Notes under the pieces: generated by a model
What the model was told of the DNA's origin: nothing
Databases searched by the model: none
Seen by the model: the letters and a program-made list of their open reading frames with translations, nothing else
Origin: Ruminococcaceae bacterium UBA1438
GTDB lineage: Bacteria; Bacillota; Clostridia; Oscillospirales; Acutalibacteraceae
Direction: 5' to 3'
DNA: 13,804 bases
Assembly (NCBI GenBank): GCA_002329285.1
Contig: DCTO01000067.1
Coordinates: 7,575 to 21,378, forward strand
In this document: piece by piece, positions 1 through 8,670 of the stretch
Numbering within the stretch: position 1 is the stretch's first letter
How the letters are laid out: every line of letters starts with the position of its first letter
Translations under genes and position numbers: made by a program

Positions 1-72
1 TCAACCGGCCCGCACTGCCATTTTGAAGTGCGCCTGAACGGAACGAGAGTTAATCCTTTAAGTTACCTCTAA
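1..72 (+). CDS. M23 peptidase, 3' end only (partial)
   Basis: Only the last 23 codons are present, entering the window in frame 1 and ending at TAA 70-72. They read STGPHCHFEVR followed by NGTRVNPLSYL. This is the C-terminal HxH zinc motif and closing segment of an M23 (lysostaphin/LytM-type) metallopeptidase, the family that cuts peptide cross-links in peptidoglycan. The stretch matches the same region of the two complete genes downstream almost residue for residue, so it is a third tandem paralogue. The rest of the protein lies outside the window, so its N-terminal architecture is unknown. Family assignment is confident despite the short length because the motif is diagnostic and the paralogues are adjacent. 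Confidence 0.85.
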   Translation, partial: STGPHCHFEVRLNGTRVNPLSYL

Positions 73-89
73 TTCCCAAAATATTTATA

Positions 90-120
90 TAATTTAATAT
101 TGTTAAATTAACTTTTATTT
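90..120 (+). terminator. possible weak AT-rich terminator after the first M23 gene
   Basis: An inverted repeat TAATTTAA (90-97) / TTAAATTA (103-110) encloses a 5-nt loop and is followed by a T-rich stretch (112-120). The stem is purely A/T and the next gene's -35 box overlaps it, so termination here would be inefficient at best. It may be only AT-rich promoter DNA. Confidence 0.25.
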
Positions 121-128
121 GGTATAAT
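100..128 (+). promoter_or_regulatory. sigma-A-type promoter for the M23 gene pair
   Basis: A -35 box TTGTTA (100-105) lies 17 bp before a perfect -10 box TATAAT (123-128). A TG at 120-121 makes it an extended -10 (TGgTATAAT). The predicted transcript start is near 135, giving a leader of about 50 nt before the ATG at 187. No comparable promoter is seen between the two M23 genes, so both are probably transcribed from here. Confidence 0.7.
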
Positions 129-186
129 ATAATTCAGATGTTTTAAATGTTTAGATTGTATTAGATTATTAAAGGAAGTGAAGTCA

Positions 187-1587
187 ATGAAACTGTCAAC
201 CGGGCTGAAAAAAGCGCTTGCTGTTTTATTGGCTTCTTGTTTTCTCTTTTCCTCGTTTTCATATTATGCCTCGGCTGAAACCCAGCTCACCGATGAACAG
301 GAAAAGGCCCAGCTGGAGCAGAGAATTAAGGAAACCCAGAATAAGCTTGATGAGCTTGCGGCGCAGTCTTCAAGCACACAGGAATATCTGGATACCTTAA
401 ATCAGAAAATTTCTTATCTTCAGCAGCAGCTGGATTATGTTAACAGCGAGGTTGCTTCCGATAAGGCGCAAATTGAAAATCTTAAAATCACGCAGCAAAA
501 GAATGAGGAGGATATTAAGGCCTCAACAGAAGAAATTTCGCGCCTTACAGATGAATATAATAAAGAAGCGGCGGAGTTTGCCGATAATTATGAGCTTTAT
601 TGCAAGCGCCTTCGCGCAATGTATATCAGCGGCGAAACCAGCGTGCTTTTCTTCCTTTTAACAAGTGATGATATTTCCCAGCTTTTAACTCGCTATGAAA
701 TGGTGCGCCGCGTTTCAAAGCAGGATGGCGAGCTTCTTGCGGATATAGATCGTGATATGGAAAGCTTATCAGCTTCCAAGGATCAGATTGCCGCTGAAAA
801 CGAAAGGCTTGCCGCCCGGCAAACAGAGCTTGCTGCAACCCAGGCTGAATTAGAGGCGGCTCTCCCCGCGCTTGAGGCAAAGCAAAAGGAGCTTGATGAG
901 AAGAAGGAGGAGCTTTCTTCCCAAACCGCCCAGGCAAACACATTGCTTAAAAAGCTCAATGATCAAACGGGAATGTACACCGAATATCTTGAGGAGGATA
1001 AGGAGGCAATGGCAGAAATTGACGCCGCCATCGCCCGCGCCGCAGCGCAGTATGAGCCTGAAATAACTACAACCACCACAACAACCACCAAGCCCGCAAC
1101 AACGCAAAGCGGCGGGCAGACCACCACAACTACAACCACCACAACAACTCAATCGTCAGGGTCAAATCATATCAGCTTAACCTATCCTGTTCCGTCGCAG
1201 ACAAAGATAACCTGCGCCTTCGGCGGGTATTCCGGGCATATGGGCGCTGATTTCAGTTGCCCCGCAAATTCAAAGGTTGTTGCGGCAGAATCGGGCACGG
1301 TTATTATCTCCGCCGATTTAACTAATGCTGACGGCAGTTATCGCAGCTATGGCAGATATATCGTTATTGCCCATGATAAAACCACAGCCTCCGGGGACAG
1401 GGTTTACACCCTTTATGCCCACAATAGCACAAGGCTTGTTTCTGTTGGCGATAAAGTTACCAAGGGCCAGCAGATTGCCTGGTCCGGCTCAACAGGGAAT
1501 TCAACGGGTCCGCACTGCCATTTTGAGGTGCGCACCCCAACCTCGGCTTATGCCGATTGCAAAAACCCCGCATTGTATTTACCATAA
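187..1587 (+). CDS. secreted PcsB/CwlO-like murein hydrolase with M23 domain and poly-Thr linker
   Basis: This is a secreted peptidoglycan hydrolase of 466 residues. The ATG at 187 is preferred because AGGAAG (173-178) lies 8 nt upstream; an in-frame GTG at 178 overlaps that ribosome site. Residues 1-30 form a Sec signal peptide ending in YASA. Residues about 35-285 are Glu/Gln/Lys-rich coiled coil containing the PcsB/CwlO-type segment RLRAMYISGETS at 141-152. Residues 294-326 are a linker with runs of 8 and 10 threonines. The M23 domain follows with all zinc and catalytic residues: H351 and D355 (HMGAD), H412 (LYAH), and H443/H445 (HCH), so it should be active. In this family the coiled coil usually restrains the peptidase until a membrane partner such as FtsEX triggers it; that partnership is inferred here. 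LASC at 15-18 resembles a lipobox, but the following hydrophobic stretch favours signal peptidase I. Confidence 0.9.
   Translation: MKLSTGLKKALAVLLASCFLFSSFSYYASAETQLTDEQEKAQLEQRIKETQNKLDELAAQSSSTQEYLDTLNQKISYLQQQLDYVNSEVASDKAQIENLKITQQKNEEDIKASTEEISRLTDEYNKEAAEFADNYELYCKRLRAMYISGETSVLFFLLTSDDISQLLTRYEMVRRVSKQDGELLADIDRDMESLSASKDQIAAENERLAARQTELAATQAELEAALPALEAKQKELDEKKEELSSQTAQANTLLKKLNDQTGMYTEYLEEDKEAMAEIDAAIARAAAQYEPEITTTTTTTTKPATTQSGGQTTTTTTTTTTQSSGSNHISLTYPVPSQTKITCAFGGYSGHMGADFSCPANSKVVAAESGTVIISADLTNADGSYRSYGRYIVIAHDKTTASGDRVYTLYAHNSTRLVSVGDKVTKGQQIAWSGSTGNSTGPHCHFEVRTPTSAYADCKNPALYLP
1066..1149 (+). repeat. ACN trinucleotide tract encoding the poly-Thr linker
   Basis: Two runs of threonine codons (8 codons at 1066-1089 and 10 codons at 1120-1149) are built from mixed ACA/ACC/ACT and flank a Lys/Pro/Gln/Ser/Gly-containing spacer. 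Length changes by slippage would be in multiples of three and would keep the frame. The tract sits exactly between the coiled coil and the M23 domain. Thr-rich linkers are common in surface and secreted enzymes of Ruminococcus-like bacteria and are potential O-glycosylation sites; glycosylation is inference. Confidence 0.8.
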
Positions 1588-1623
1588 ATATTTTGAAATT
1601 TCAGCAAAGGAGGTGGGGCAGTG

Positions 1624-3069
1624 ATGCAGAAAAAACTGAATAAGCTCTTGTGCTGCTTGCTTGCTGTGTCAATTGCTTCAGCCTCTATGTTTTGTTATAA
1701 CTATTATTCGTTTGCCGATGAGGAAACCCCCGCTTCGCAGGAGGAAACCACTGCTGCTTCTGAGGAAACAACCCTTTCCGAAGAGGAAGCAAGGGAGCAG
1801 GCACGCCAAATGCTGGAAGCTCAAAAGGCAACTCTTGAAGCGGATTTGAAGGCCGCAGAGGAAATGATTGCCTCGCTTTCGGAGGCCTCCAAAAACACTG
1901 AGGATTACATAAATGCGCTGGACACTAAAATCGGCGTTCTCAATCAGCAGCTAACGGTGCTTGATGAGCAGGTGATTGCTTATCAGGAAGATATTGATAT
2001 TCTTCAGAAAAACATTGATGAGAATCAAACACAGGCAGATGAGCTTCAGTCTGAGGTTGACCGAGTTCAGGGAATTCTCAATGATTTGAACGAAAAGTTC
2101 AAAATCAAGTATGAGGCTTATTGCATTCGCATGCGCGCAATTTATATTTCAGGCAGCTATAATCTTTTAACCGCGCTTTTAACCAGTGAAGATATCTCCG
2201 GCTTTTTAACCCGATATGAAATGATAAAGGCTGTTTCAAAAAGCGATGCAGAGCTGCTTGAGGATATTCAGGATCAAACCAATGAAATCCTTTTGCAGGA
2301 ATCAGACCTCAGCGAGAAAAAGCAAACGCTTGACGGCATTCGTGAAACCCTCACTGCGGAGCAGACGGAGCAGCAGGCCAAGCAGGATGCCTTAACCGCC
2401 ACGCAGGAGGAGATTGCCTCAAAGAAGATTATCCTTGCGCAGGACAGGGCTGAAAGCGATGAGCTTTTTGCAAAGCTGACTGCGGAAAACGGAATGTACA
2501 CCGAATTTAGAAATGAGGATAAGGAAATCACAGAGGCGGTTGAAAAGGAAATCAGCGATCTTATTGCGGGCATAATCACCCCCGATCAGGTCACTGAATA
2601 CACCACCAAGCCCCGCGATGGCGTAACCGCCGAATCTTCCTCCGATATTGAGGTTTACAGCAATTCCGATGCGGTTTTAAGCATGTGCTATCCCGTTCCG
2701 GGCCACACAACAATTTCCGCCGGCTTCCCGAATTACAGCAACGGCTCTTATCACGGCGGCATTGATTTCCCGTGCCCCACGGGCACAAAGGTTGTTGCCG
2801 CGCAAAAGGGCGTTGTCCTCACGGTTAAACGGCTTAGTTACAGTTACGGCTATTATGTTATGATTTATCACGGCACGGACTCCCTTGGCAGAACAATCGT
2901 AACGCTTTATGCCCATAATTCATCAATCCTTGTTTCGGCAGGGCAAACCGTATATAAGGGCCAGCAGATTGCCTCCTCAGGCTCAACCGGAAATTCAACA
3001 GGGCCTCACTGCCATTTTGAAATCAGAGCAGACGGAACAAGGATAAACCCAAAAAATTACTTAACATAA
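1624..3069 (+). CDS. secreted PcsB/CwlO-like murein hydrolase with M23 domain (tandem paralogue)
   Basis: A second secreted M23 hydrolase of 481 residues. An ideal ribosome site, AAGGAGGTG (1607-1615), precedes both ATG 1624 and an adjacent in-frame GTG 1621; the ATG is chosen. Residues 1-31 are a signal peptide ending near YSFA. Residues about 40-310 are coiled coil, with the motif RMRAIYISGSYN in the position equivalent to its neighbour. A short Ser/Asp/Thr-rich linker replaces the poly-Thr linker. The M23 domain retains H377 and D381 (HGGID), H431 (LYAH) and H462/H464 (HCH). It follows the previous gene by 36 bp with no promoter between, so the two are probably co-transcribed. Conserved coiled-coil blocks such as the SKxDxELLxDI region show recent duplication, but the linker and much of the coiled coil have diverged, which suggests different partners or placement. 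Catalytic capacity looks intact. Confidence 0.9.
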   Translation: MQKKLNKLLCCLLAVSIASASMFCYNYYSFADEETPASQEETTAASEETTLSEEEAREQARQMLEAQKATLEADLKAAEEMIASLSEASKNTEDYINALDTKIGVLNQQLTVLDEQVIAYQEDIDILQKNIDENQTQADELQSEVDRVQGILNDLNEKFKIKYEAYCIRMRAIYISGSYNLLTALLTSEDISGFLTRYEMIKAVSKSDAELLEDIQDQTNEILLQESDLSEKKQTLDGIRETLTAEQTEQQAKQDALTATQEEIASKKIILAQDRAESDELFAKLTAENGMYTEFRNEDKEITEAVEKEISDLIAGIITPDQVTEYTTKPRDGVTAESSSDIEVYSNSDAVLSMCYPVPGHTTISAGFPNYSNGSYHGGIDFPCPTGTKVVAAQKGVVLTVKRLSYSYGYYVMIYHGTDSLGRTIVTLYAHNSSILVSAGQTVYKGQQIASSGSTGNSTGPHCHFEIRADGTRINPKNYLT

Positions 3070-3137
3070 AATAAACAGCGCATCTTTTGCGAAATGCTGC
3101 GTTATACTGAAAAATTTTTATTTTGTTACATATAGCT

Positions 3138-3764
3138 ATGAATAAGATTAATTATCCCATTGAAACAGAAAAGATTATTGAAGCTAATAAGAGAGAGCAG
3201 AAATTGCCCTCTCTTTTGCTTCATGCATGCTGCGCGCCGTGCTCAAGCGCCTGTCTTGAATACTTAAACAATTATTTTGATATCACGGTTTATTATTATA
3301 ATCCGAATATTTCACCCGAATCGGAGTTTAAAAAAAGGTTTTTTGAGCTTAAAAGGCTGGTTAATTCAATGCCGTTTAAAAACCCCGTTAAGCTGGTTGA
3401 AGGCGAGTATAATTACAGTGAGTTTTTAGATGCTGTTGAGGGCATGGAGCTTGTGCCTGAGGGCGGCGAGCGATGCTTTGTCTGCTATCGCCTGCGCCTT
3501 GAAAAAACCGCGGCGCTTGCAAAGCAGCTGGGCTTTGATTATTTTTGCACAACCCTTTCAATCAGCCCGCTAAAAAACGCGCAGAAAATTAATGAAATCG
3601 GCTTTGAGCTTGGCGATAAATACGGTGTTAAATGGCTGCCCTCCGATTTTAAAAAGAAAGAGGGCTATAAGCGCTCAATAGAGCTTTCTGCGGAATATGG
3701 CTTATATCGCCAGAATTTCTGCGGCTGCGTTTTCTCAAAAGGGAAAGGAGCTTTAAATGAATAA
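3138..3764 (+). CDS. queH: epoxyqueuosine reductase QueH
   Basis: QueH (DUF208 family, 208 residues) carries out the last step of queuosine synthesis, reducing epoxyqueuosine to queuosine at the wobble base of tRNAs with GUN anticodons. It replaces the cobalamin-dependent QueG in organisms that lack it. The family signature is clear: adjacent cysteines in HACCAPCSS (C31, C32, C35), CFVC (C113, C116) and FCGC (C195, C197), which supply the iron-sulfur and iron ligands. The ATG at 3138 gives the typical family N-terminus MNKINY. An in-frame TTG at 3123 would add five residues but has no better support. Neither start has a recognisable Shine-Dalgarno sequence. The end overlaps rarA by 8 nt, implying translational coupling. 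Cytoplasmic. Confidence 0.93.
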   Translation: MNKINYPIETEKIIEANKREQKLPSLLLHACCAPCSSACLEYLNNYFDITVYYYNPNISPESEFKKRFFELKRLVNSMPFKNPVKLVEGEYNYSEFLDAVEGMELVPEGGERCFVCYRLRLEKTAALAKQLGFDYFCTTLSISPLKNAQKINEIGFELGDKYGVKWLPSDFKKKEGYKRSIELSAEYGLYRQNFCGCVFSKGKGALNE

Positions 3765-5019
3765 TCCGCTTGCTGCAAGAATGAGGCCAAGGGAGCTTGA
3801 AGAGGTTGTCGGCCAGCGCCATCTTCTGAGCCCGGATAAGCCGCTTTATCAGATGATAATGAGCGGCAATATTCCGAATCTGATTTTCTATGGGCCGTCC
3901 GGCGTGGGCAAAACAACTGTTGCCTCAATCATTGCAAATAAAACAAACAGGGCTCTGCGCCGCTTAAACGGCACAACTGCCTCAACAAAGGATATAAAAG
4001 AAATCGTTTCTGAGTTGGACACCTTTGAGGCACCAAACGGCATTCTGCTTTACCTTGATGAGATTCAGTATTTCAACAAGCGCCAGCAGCAAAGTCTGCT
4101 TGAATTTATTGAAAACGGCTCAATAACGCTGATTGCCTCAACAACCGAAAATCCTTATTTTTACATATATCCCGCAATTCTTTCCCGTTCAACGGTGTTT
4201 GAATTCAAATCAATTGAATGGCAGGAAATTGTGCCGGCAATTGAGCGCGGCTTTGACTTCATTGCAAATGAAAATTCGGCTCAGCTTGAAATTGAGCCGG
4301 GTGTAACAGAAAAAATTGCAAGGGGCTGTGGCGGCGACGTTCGCAAAGCGCTAAACAGCGTTGAAAATTGCTTTTATTGCTCAAAGGAAGATGGTGGCAA
4401 AAGGCTGATAACCCTTGAAAGCGCTGATGAATTAACCCAGAAAAGCGCTGTTAAATATGACCGTGAGGGCGATGAGCATTATGACATTATTTCCGCTTAT
4501 CAGAAAAGCCTGCGCGGCTCAGACGTTAATGCGGCGCTCCATTATCTTGCGCGCCTTATTGAAGCGGGGGATTTGCCCTCCGCATGCCGTCGGCTGATGG
4601 TTTGCGCGTGTGAGGATGTGGGCCTTGCATATCCGCAGATAATTCCGATTGTTAAAGCGGCGGTTGATGCGGCCCTGATGGTTGGCCTGCCTGAGGCAAG
4701 AATTCCGCTTGCGGATGCTGTTATCCTTGTTGCCTCCGCTCCGAAAAGCAATTCCGGCGCAGAGGCGATTGATAATGCCCTTGCCGATGTTAAAAGCGGC
4801 AATTACGGCCCGATACCCCGCCAGCTTCAAAACAAGCATTTTGACGGTGAGGATGCCGAAATTAAGGGGCAGTTTTATAAATATCCCCATGCGTTTGAAA
4901 ATCATTGGGTTTCCCAGCAATATTTGCCGGATGTTATCAAAAATGCGCGGTATTACACCGCCGGCGATAATAAAACCGAGCAGGGCTTTAAGAATTATTG
5001 GGATAAAATAAAAAAGTGA
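3757..5019 (+). CDS. rarA: replication-associated recombination protein A (AAA+ ATPase)
   Basis: RarA/MgsA is a clamp-loader-like AAA+ ATPase that acts at stalled replication forks and in recombination control. At 420 residues it is full length for the family. It opens with the family hallmark PLAARMRP and EVVGQ (residues 4-20). Walker A is GPSGVGKT (46-53), Walker B is LLYLDE (97-102), and the sensor-1 region reads ASTTENP, followed by LSRS with the arginine finger. The C-terminal family block CRRLMVCACEDVGLAYP is at 277-293. One small oddity is IQ after the Walker B acidic pair, where many homologues have IH. AAAGGAG just upstream serves the ATG, which lies inside the end of queH. It probably shares the queH transcript. 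Confidence 0.95.
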   Translation: MNNPLAARMRPRELEEVVGQRHLLSPDKPLYQMIMSGNIPNLIFYGPSGVGKTTVASIIANKTNRALRRLNGTTASTKDIKEIVSELDTFEAPNGILLYLDEIQYFNKRQQQSLLEFIENGSITLIASTTENPYFYIYPAILSRSTVFEFKSIEWQEIVPAIERGFDFIANENSAQLEIEPGVTEKIARGCGGDVRKALNSVENCFYCSKEDGGKRLITLESADELTQKSAVKYDREGDEHYDIISAYQKSLRGSDVNAALHYLARLIEAGDLPSACRRLMVCACEDVGLAYPQIIPIVKAAVDAALMVGLPEARIPLADAVILVASAPKSNSGAEAIDNALADVKSGNYGPIPRQLQNKHFDGEDAEIKGQFYKYPHAFENHWVSQQYLPDVIKNARYYTAGDNKTEQGFKNYWDKIKK

Positions 5020-5025
5020 ATGTCG

Positions 5026-5047
5026 GGAACGCCGATCCCGGCGCTCC
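5026..5047 (+). terminator. GC-rich hairpin between rarA and nth (possible terminator or attenuator)
   Basis: GGAACGCCG (5026-5034) pairs with CGGCGCTCC (5039-5047) across a 4-nt loop with one A-C mismatch, eight of nine pairs. Only three T residues follow (5049-5051), so it is a poor intrinsic terminator. It lies 7 nt after the rarA stop and 15 nt before the nth ATG. It could partly end the rarA transcript, protect an mRNA end, or shape nth translation. Confidence 0.45.
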
Positions 5048-5062
5048 GTTTAAGAGATGAAT

Positions 5063-5695
5063 ATGACTAAAAAGGAACGCGCCTTAAAGGCGGTTGAAAT
5101 TTTAAAAGAATTATATCCGGATGCAATCTGCTCCCTCGAATCGGGCAGCGCGTTTGAGCTTCTTGTGGCAACGCGCCTTTCAGCCCAGTGCACTGATGCA
5201 AGGGTGAATCTTGTTACCCCCGCGCTGTTTGAAAGATACAAAAGCATTGAGGATTATGCCTCTGCTGATGTTAAGGAAATTGAGGGTTACATACATTCCT
5301 GCGGCTTTTATCACAGCAAGGCCGAATCCATCGTTGGCATGGCGCAGAAAATCCTTTCCGATTTCGGCGGAGAGGTGCCTGATAATATAGAGGATTTAAC
5401 AAGCCTTCCCGGAGTCGGCAGGAAAACGGCAAATCTGATTGTGGGCGATGTTTACGGCAAACCCGCCGTTGTGGTGGACACTCATTGCATCCGCATTTCA
5501 AATCGCATCGGTTTGGTTAACGAAAAGGATCCCAAGAAAATTGAGCTTGAGCTTAAAAAGCTGCTCCCGCCGGAGGAAAGCTCTGATTTTTGCCACAGGA
5601 TTGTGCTTTTCGGGCGCGATATCTGCCCGGCAAGAAAGCCGAAATGCGCCGATTGCCCTTTGAATGATTATTGCAAAAAGGTTGGCGTAGAATAA
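5063..5695 (+). CDS. nth: endonuclease III (DNA glycosylase/AP lyase)
   Basis: Endonuclease III removes oxidised pyrimidines in base-excision repair and cleaves at the resulting abasic site. The start at ATG 5063 (210 residues) is chosen over ATG 5057 because AAGAG (5052-5056) is correctly spaced and because it keeps family numbering close to E. coli Nth. The helix-hairpin-helix LPGVGRKTA (115-123) contains catalytic K121. Catalytic aspartate D139 is in VDTHC. The C-terminal 4Fe-4S loop has the exact spacing C188-x6-C195-x2-C198-x5-C204. All catalytic residues are present, so it should be active. The next gene starts one nucleotide after the stop. Confidence 0.96.
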   Translation: MTKKERALKAVEILKELYPDAICSLESGSAFELLVATRLSAQCTDARVNLVTPALFERYKSIEDYASADVKEIEGYIHSCGFYHSKAESIVGMAQKILSDFGGEVPDNIEDLTSLPGVGRKTANLIVGDVYGKPAVVVDTHCIRISNRIGLVNEKDPKKIELELKKLLPPEESSDFCHRIVLFGRDICPARKPKCADCPLNDYCKKVGVE

Positions 5696-5696
5696 T

Positions 5697-6202
5697 ATGA
5701 ACAGAGAAAATATCGTTTTAATCGGTATGCCGGGCTCGGGTAAAAGCACTTGCGGCGTGCTTGCGGCAAAAGCGCTGCTTAAAAATTTTTTTGACACGGA
5801 TTTGCTTCTCCAAAATCTGGAAAGCCTGCGGCTTCAGGATATAATTAATCAAAAGGGCGTTGATTATTTTGAAAATGCAGAGGAGGGGGCAATCCTTTCC
5901 CTTGATATTCAGGGCACGGTGATTGCAACGGGCGGTTCCGTGGTTTACAGCGATGCCGCAATGAAAAGGCTCGGCGCCCTCGGCAAAATCATTTATCTGC
6001 ATTTAAGCTATGATAATATGTGCGAGCGGATTAATAACATCACAACGCGCGGCATCGTGCTGAAAAAAGGCGAAACTCTGCTTGATATGTATAACGAGCG
6101 CCTGCCGCTTTATAAGAAATATGCGGATGTTGTTATTGAGTGCGATGGCTTATCCGTTGAGAAAACGGTTGAGGCAATAGTCCGCGCCGCAGAAAATAAC
6201 AC

Positions 6203-6206
<4 letters not shown>
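5697..6206 (+). CDS. shikimate-kinase-like P-loop kinase, substrate residues altered
   Basis: This 169-residue P-loop kinase has the shikimate kinase fold. Walker A is GMPGSGKST (10-18), DTD is at 33-35, and the C-terminal ERLPLYKKYAD segment keeps the arginine usually contacting shikimate. However, the family FR motif that binds the shikimate carboxylate is FE (58-59), the GGG substrate loop is GGS (79-81), and the LID RPLL is RGIVL. These changes are in the acceptor site, not the ATP site. Similar proteins in clostridia are commonly labelled AroK. From the sequence I call it an AroK-like kinase whose acceptor may not be shikimate. It begins one base after the nth stop with only a weak upstream AAAAGG, so translation is probably coupled to nth. 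No other shikimate-pathway gene is in the window. Confidence 0.8.
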
Positions 6207-7747
<1,541 letters not shown>

Positions 7748-7761
7748 TTATAATTATTCAT

Positions 7762-7786
7762 GGCATTAGGCGGCGTTGCCTCTTTT
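7762..7786 (+). terminator. possible weak terminator after guaB
   Basis: Two alternative short stems are possible: GGCA/TGCC (7762-7765 with 7777-7780) or AGGC/GCCT (7768-7771 with 7778-7781). CTTTT (7782-7786) follows. Each stem is only 4 bp, so this is a weak candidate. Confidence 0.25.
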
Positions 7787-7827
7787 GTGCGCTTTAAATG
7801 CATTTCGGTTTATAAGGGTGTTAGCCT

Positions 7828-8670
7828 ATGGCGGAAAAGATTTCCAGATGGGAAAAATTTAAAAGGTTTTTAAAGCGAAATATGACGCCAACCTGGGCAA
7901 AGCATTTTTCTTATCAGGTTTTTGCATTTTTGGTTTCTGTGGCAATGGTTATGGGCGTTGCGCTTTATGCCGTAACAAAAAGCTATGATGAAAGGACTCT
8001 GCGCTTCATGGAGGATTTCACGATAACTGCCCATTCAGGCGCGTTTGAAACGGAAGAAAACTCCATCGATTTTGTTGAAACGGCTATTAACCGCAAGGTT
8101 GAGGTGATAGAGCTTGATGTCCGCCAGCGGCCGGATGGCACTCTGGTTATGGATCATGAAATCGCCATCACCAATAATGACGGCGTGCCGCTTGCAGATG
8201 CGTTTGAGCTTTTAAAGGCAGCGGATTGCCGGATTAATCTTGACATCAAGGAAGCAAGAACGCTTAATCCCCTTTATGACCTGCTTGAGGAATATGATTT
8301 GGTTGAACGCTCGTTTTTAACAGGCGTTGATGTGCTTAACGTGAAGGCGGTTAAGGAATCTAACTGCAAGGATATGGATTATTATTATAACTGCCAGGTT
8401 TCAAGAATCAAAATTTTCTCTGATGATTATCAGCAAAAGCTGCTGAAAACGCTGGAGGATACGGGCGCCGTTGGCATAAACTGCAATTATAAATATGCCA
8501 GCGGAACGCTTTCCGATTTGCTTCACGATAACGGCTATCTTTTCTCGGTTTGGACCGTTAATAATGAGTTAACTATGAAAAGGGCGCTGACGATTATGCC
8601 CGATAATATCACCACCAAGGAATATGAGCATTTGCTTGATGTTATTGAGAATTGGGGTAATGATTCATGA
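7828..8670 (+). CDS. membrane-anchored glycerophosphodiester phosphodiesterase-like protein
   Basis: A 280-residue protein with a basic N-terminus, one membrane segment (about 27-49) and a GDPD-type barrel outside. GDPDs hydrolyse glycerophosphodiesters to glycerol phosphate and an alcohol, often during lipid or teichoic acid turnover. Recognisable motifs are AHSGAFETEENS (H69), IELDV (E95, D97), PDGTLVMDHE (H110), INLDIK (D139, K141) and a late VWTVNN. The two histidines are retained, but the canonical HRG is HSG, PENT is EENS, the usual HD after the second histidine is HE, and the metal-binding E of the EIK motif is D. It is therefore a divergent member whose activity is uncertain. AAGGGTG (7814-7820) precedes the ATG by 7 nt. 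Its stop overlaps the following nitroreductase start (ATGA), so the two are translationally coupled. Confidence 0.8.
   Translation: MAEKISRWEKFKRFLKRNMTPTWAKHFSYQVFAFLVSVAMVMGVALYAVTKSYDERTLRFMEDFTITAHSGAFETEENSIDFVETAINRKVEVIELDVRQRPDGTLVMDHEIAITNNDGVPLADAFELLKAADCRINLDIKEARTLNPLYDLLEEYDLVERSFLTGVDVLNVKAVKESNCKDMDYYYNCQVSRIKIFSDDYQQKLLKTLEDTGAVGINCNYKYASGTLSDLLHDNGYLFSVWTVNNELTMKRALTIMPDNITTKEYEHLLDVIENWGNDS

Noticed and set aside
178..186. GTG at 178 as the start of the first complete M23 gene
   Set aside because: The GTG overlaps the AGGAAG ribosome site itself. ATG 187, 8 nt downstream of it, is a normal start and gives a standard signal peptide.
4519..4920. A 133-codon open frame on the - strand opposite rarA
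   Set aside because: It lies entirely within the strongly supported rarA coding region, has no convincing start signal and does not resemble any family. It reflects codon bias on the coding strand.
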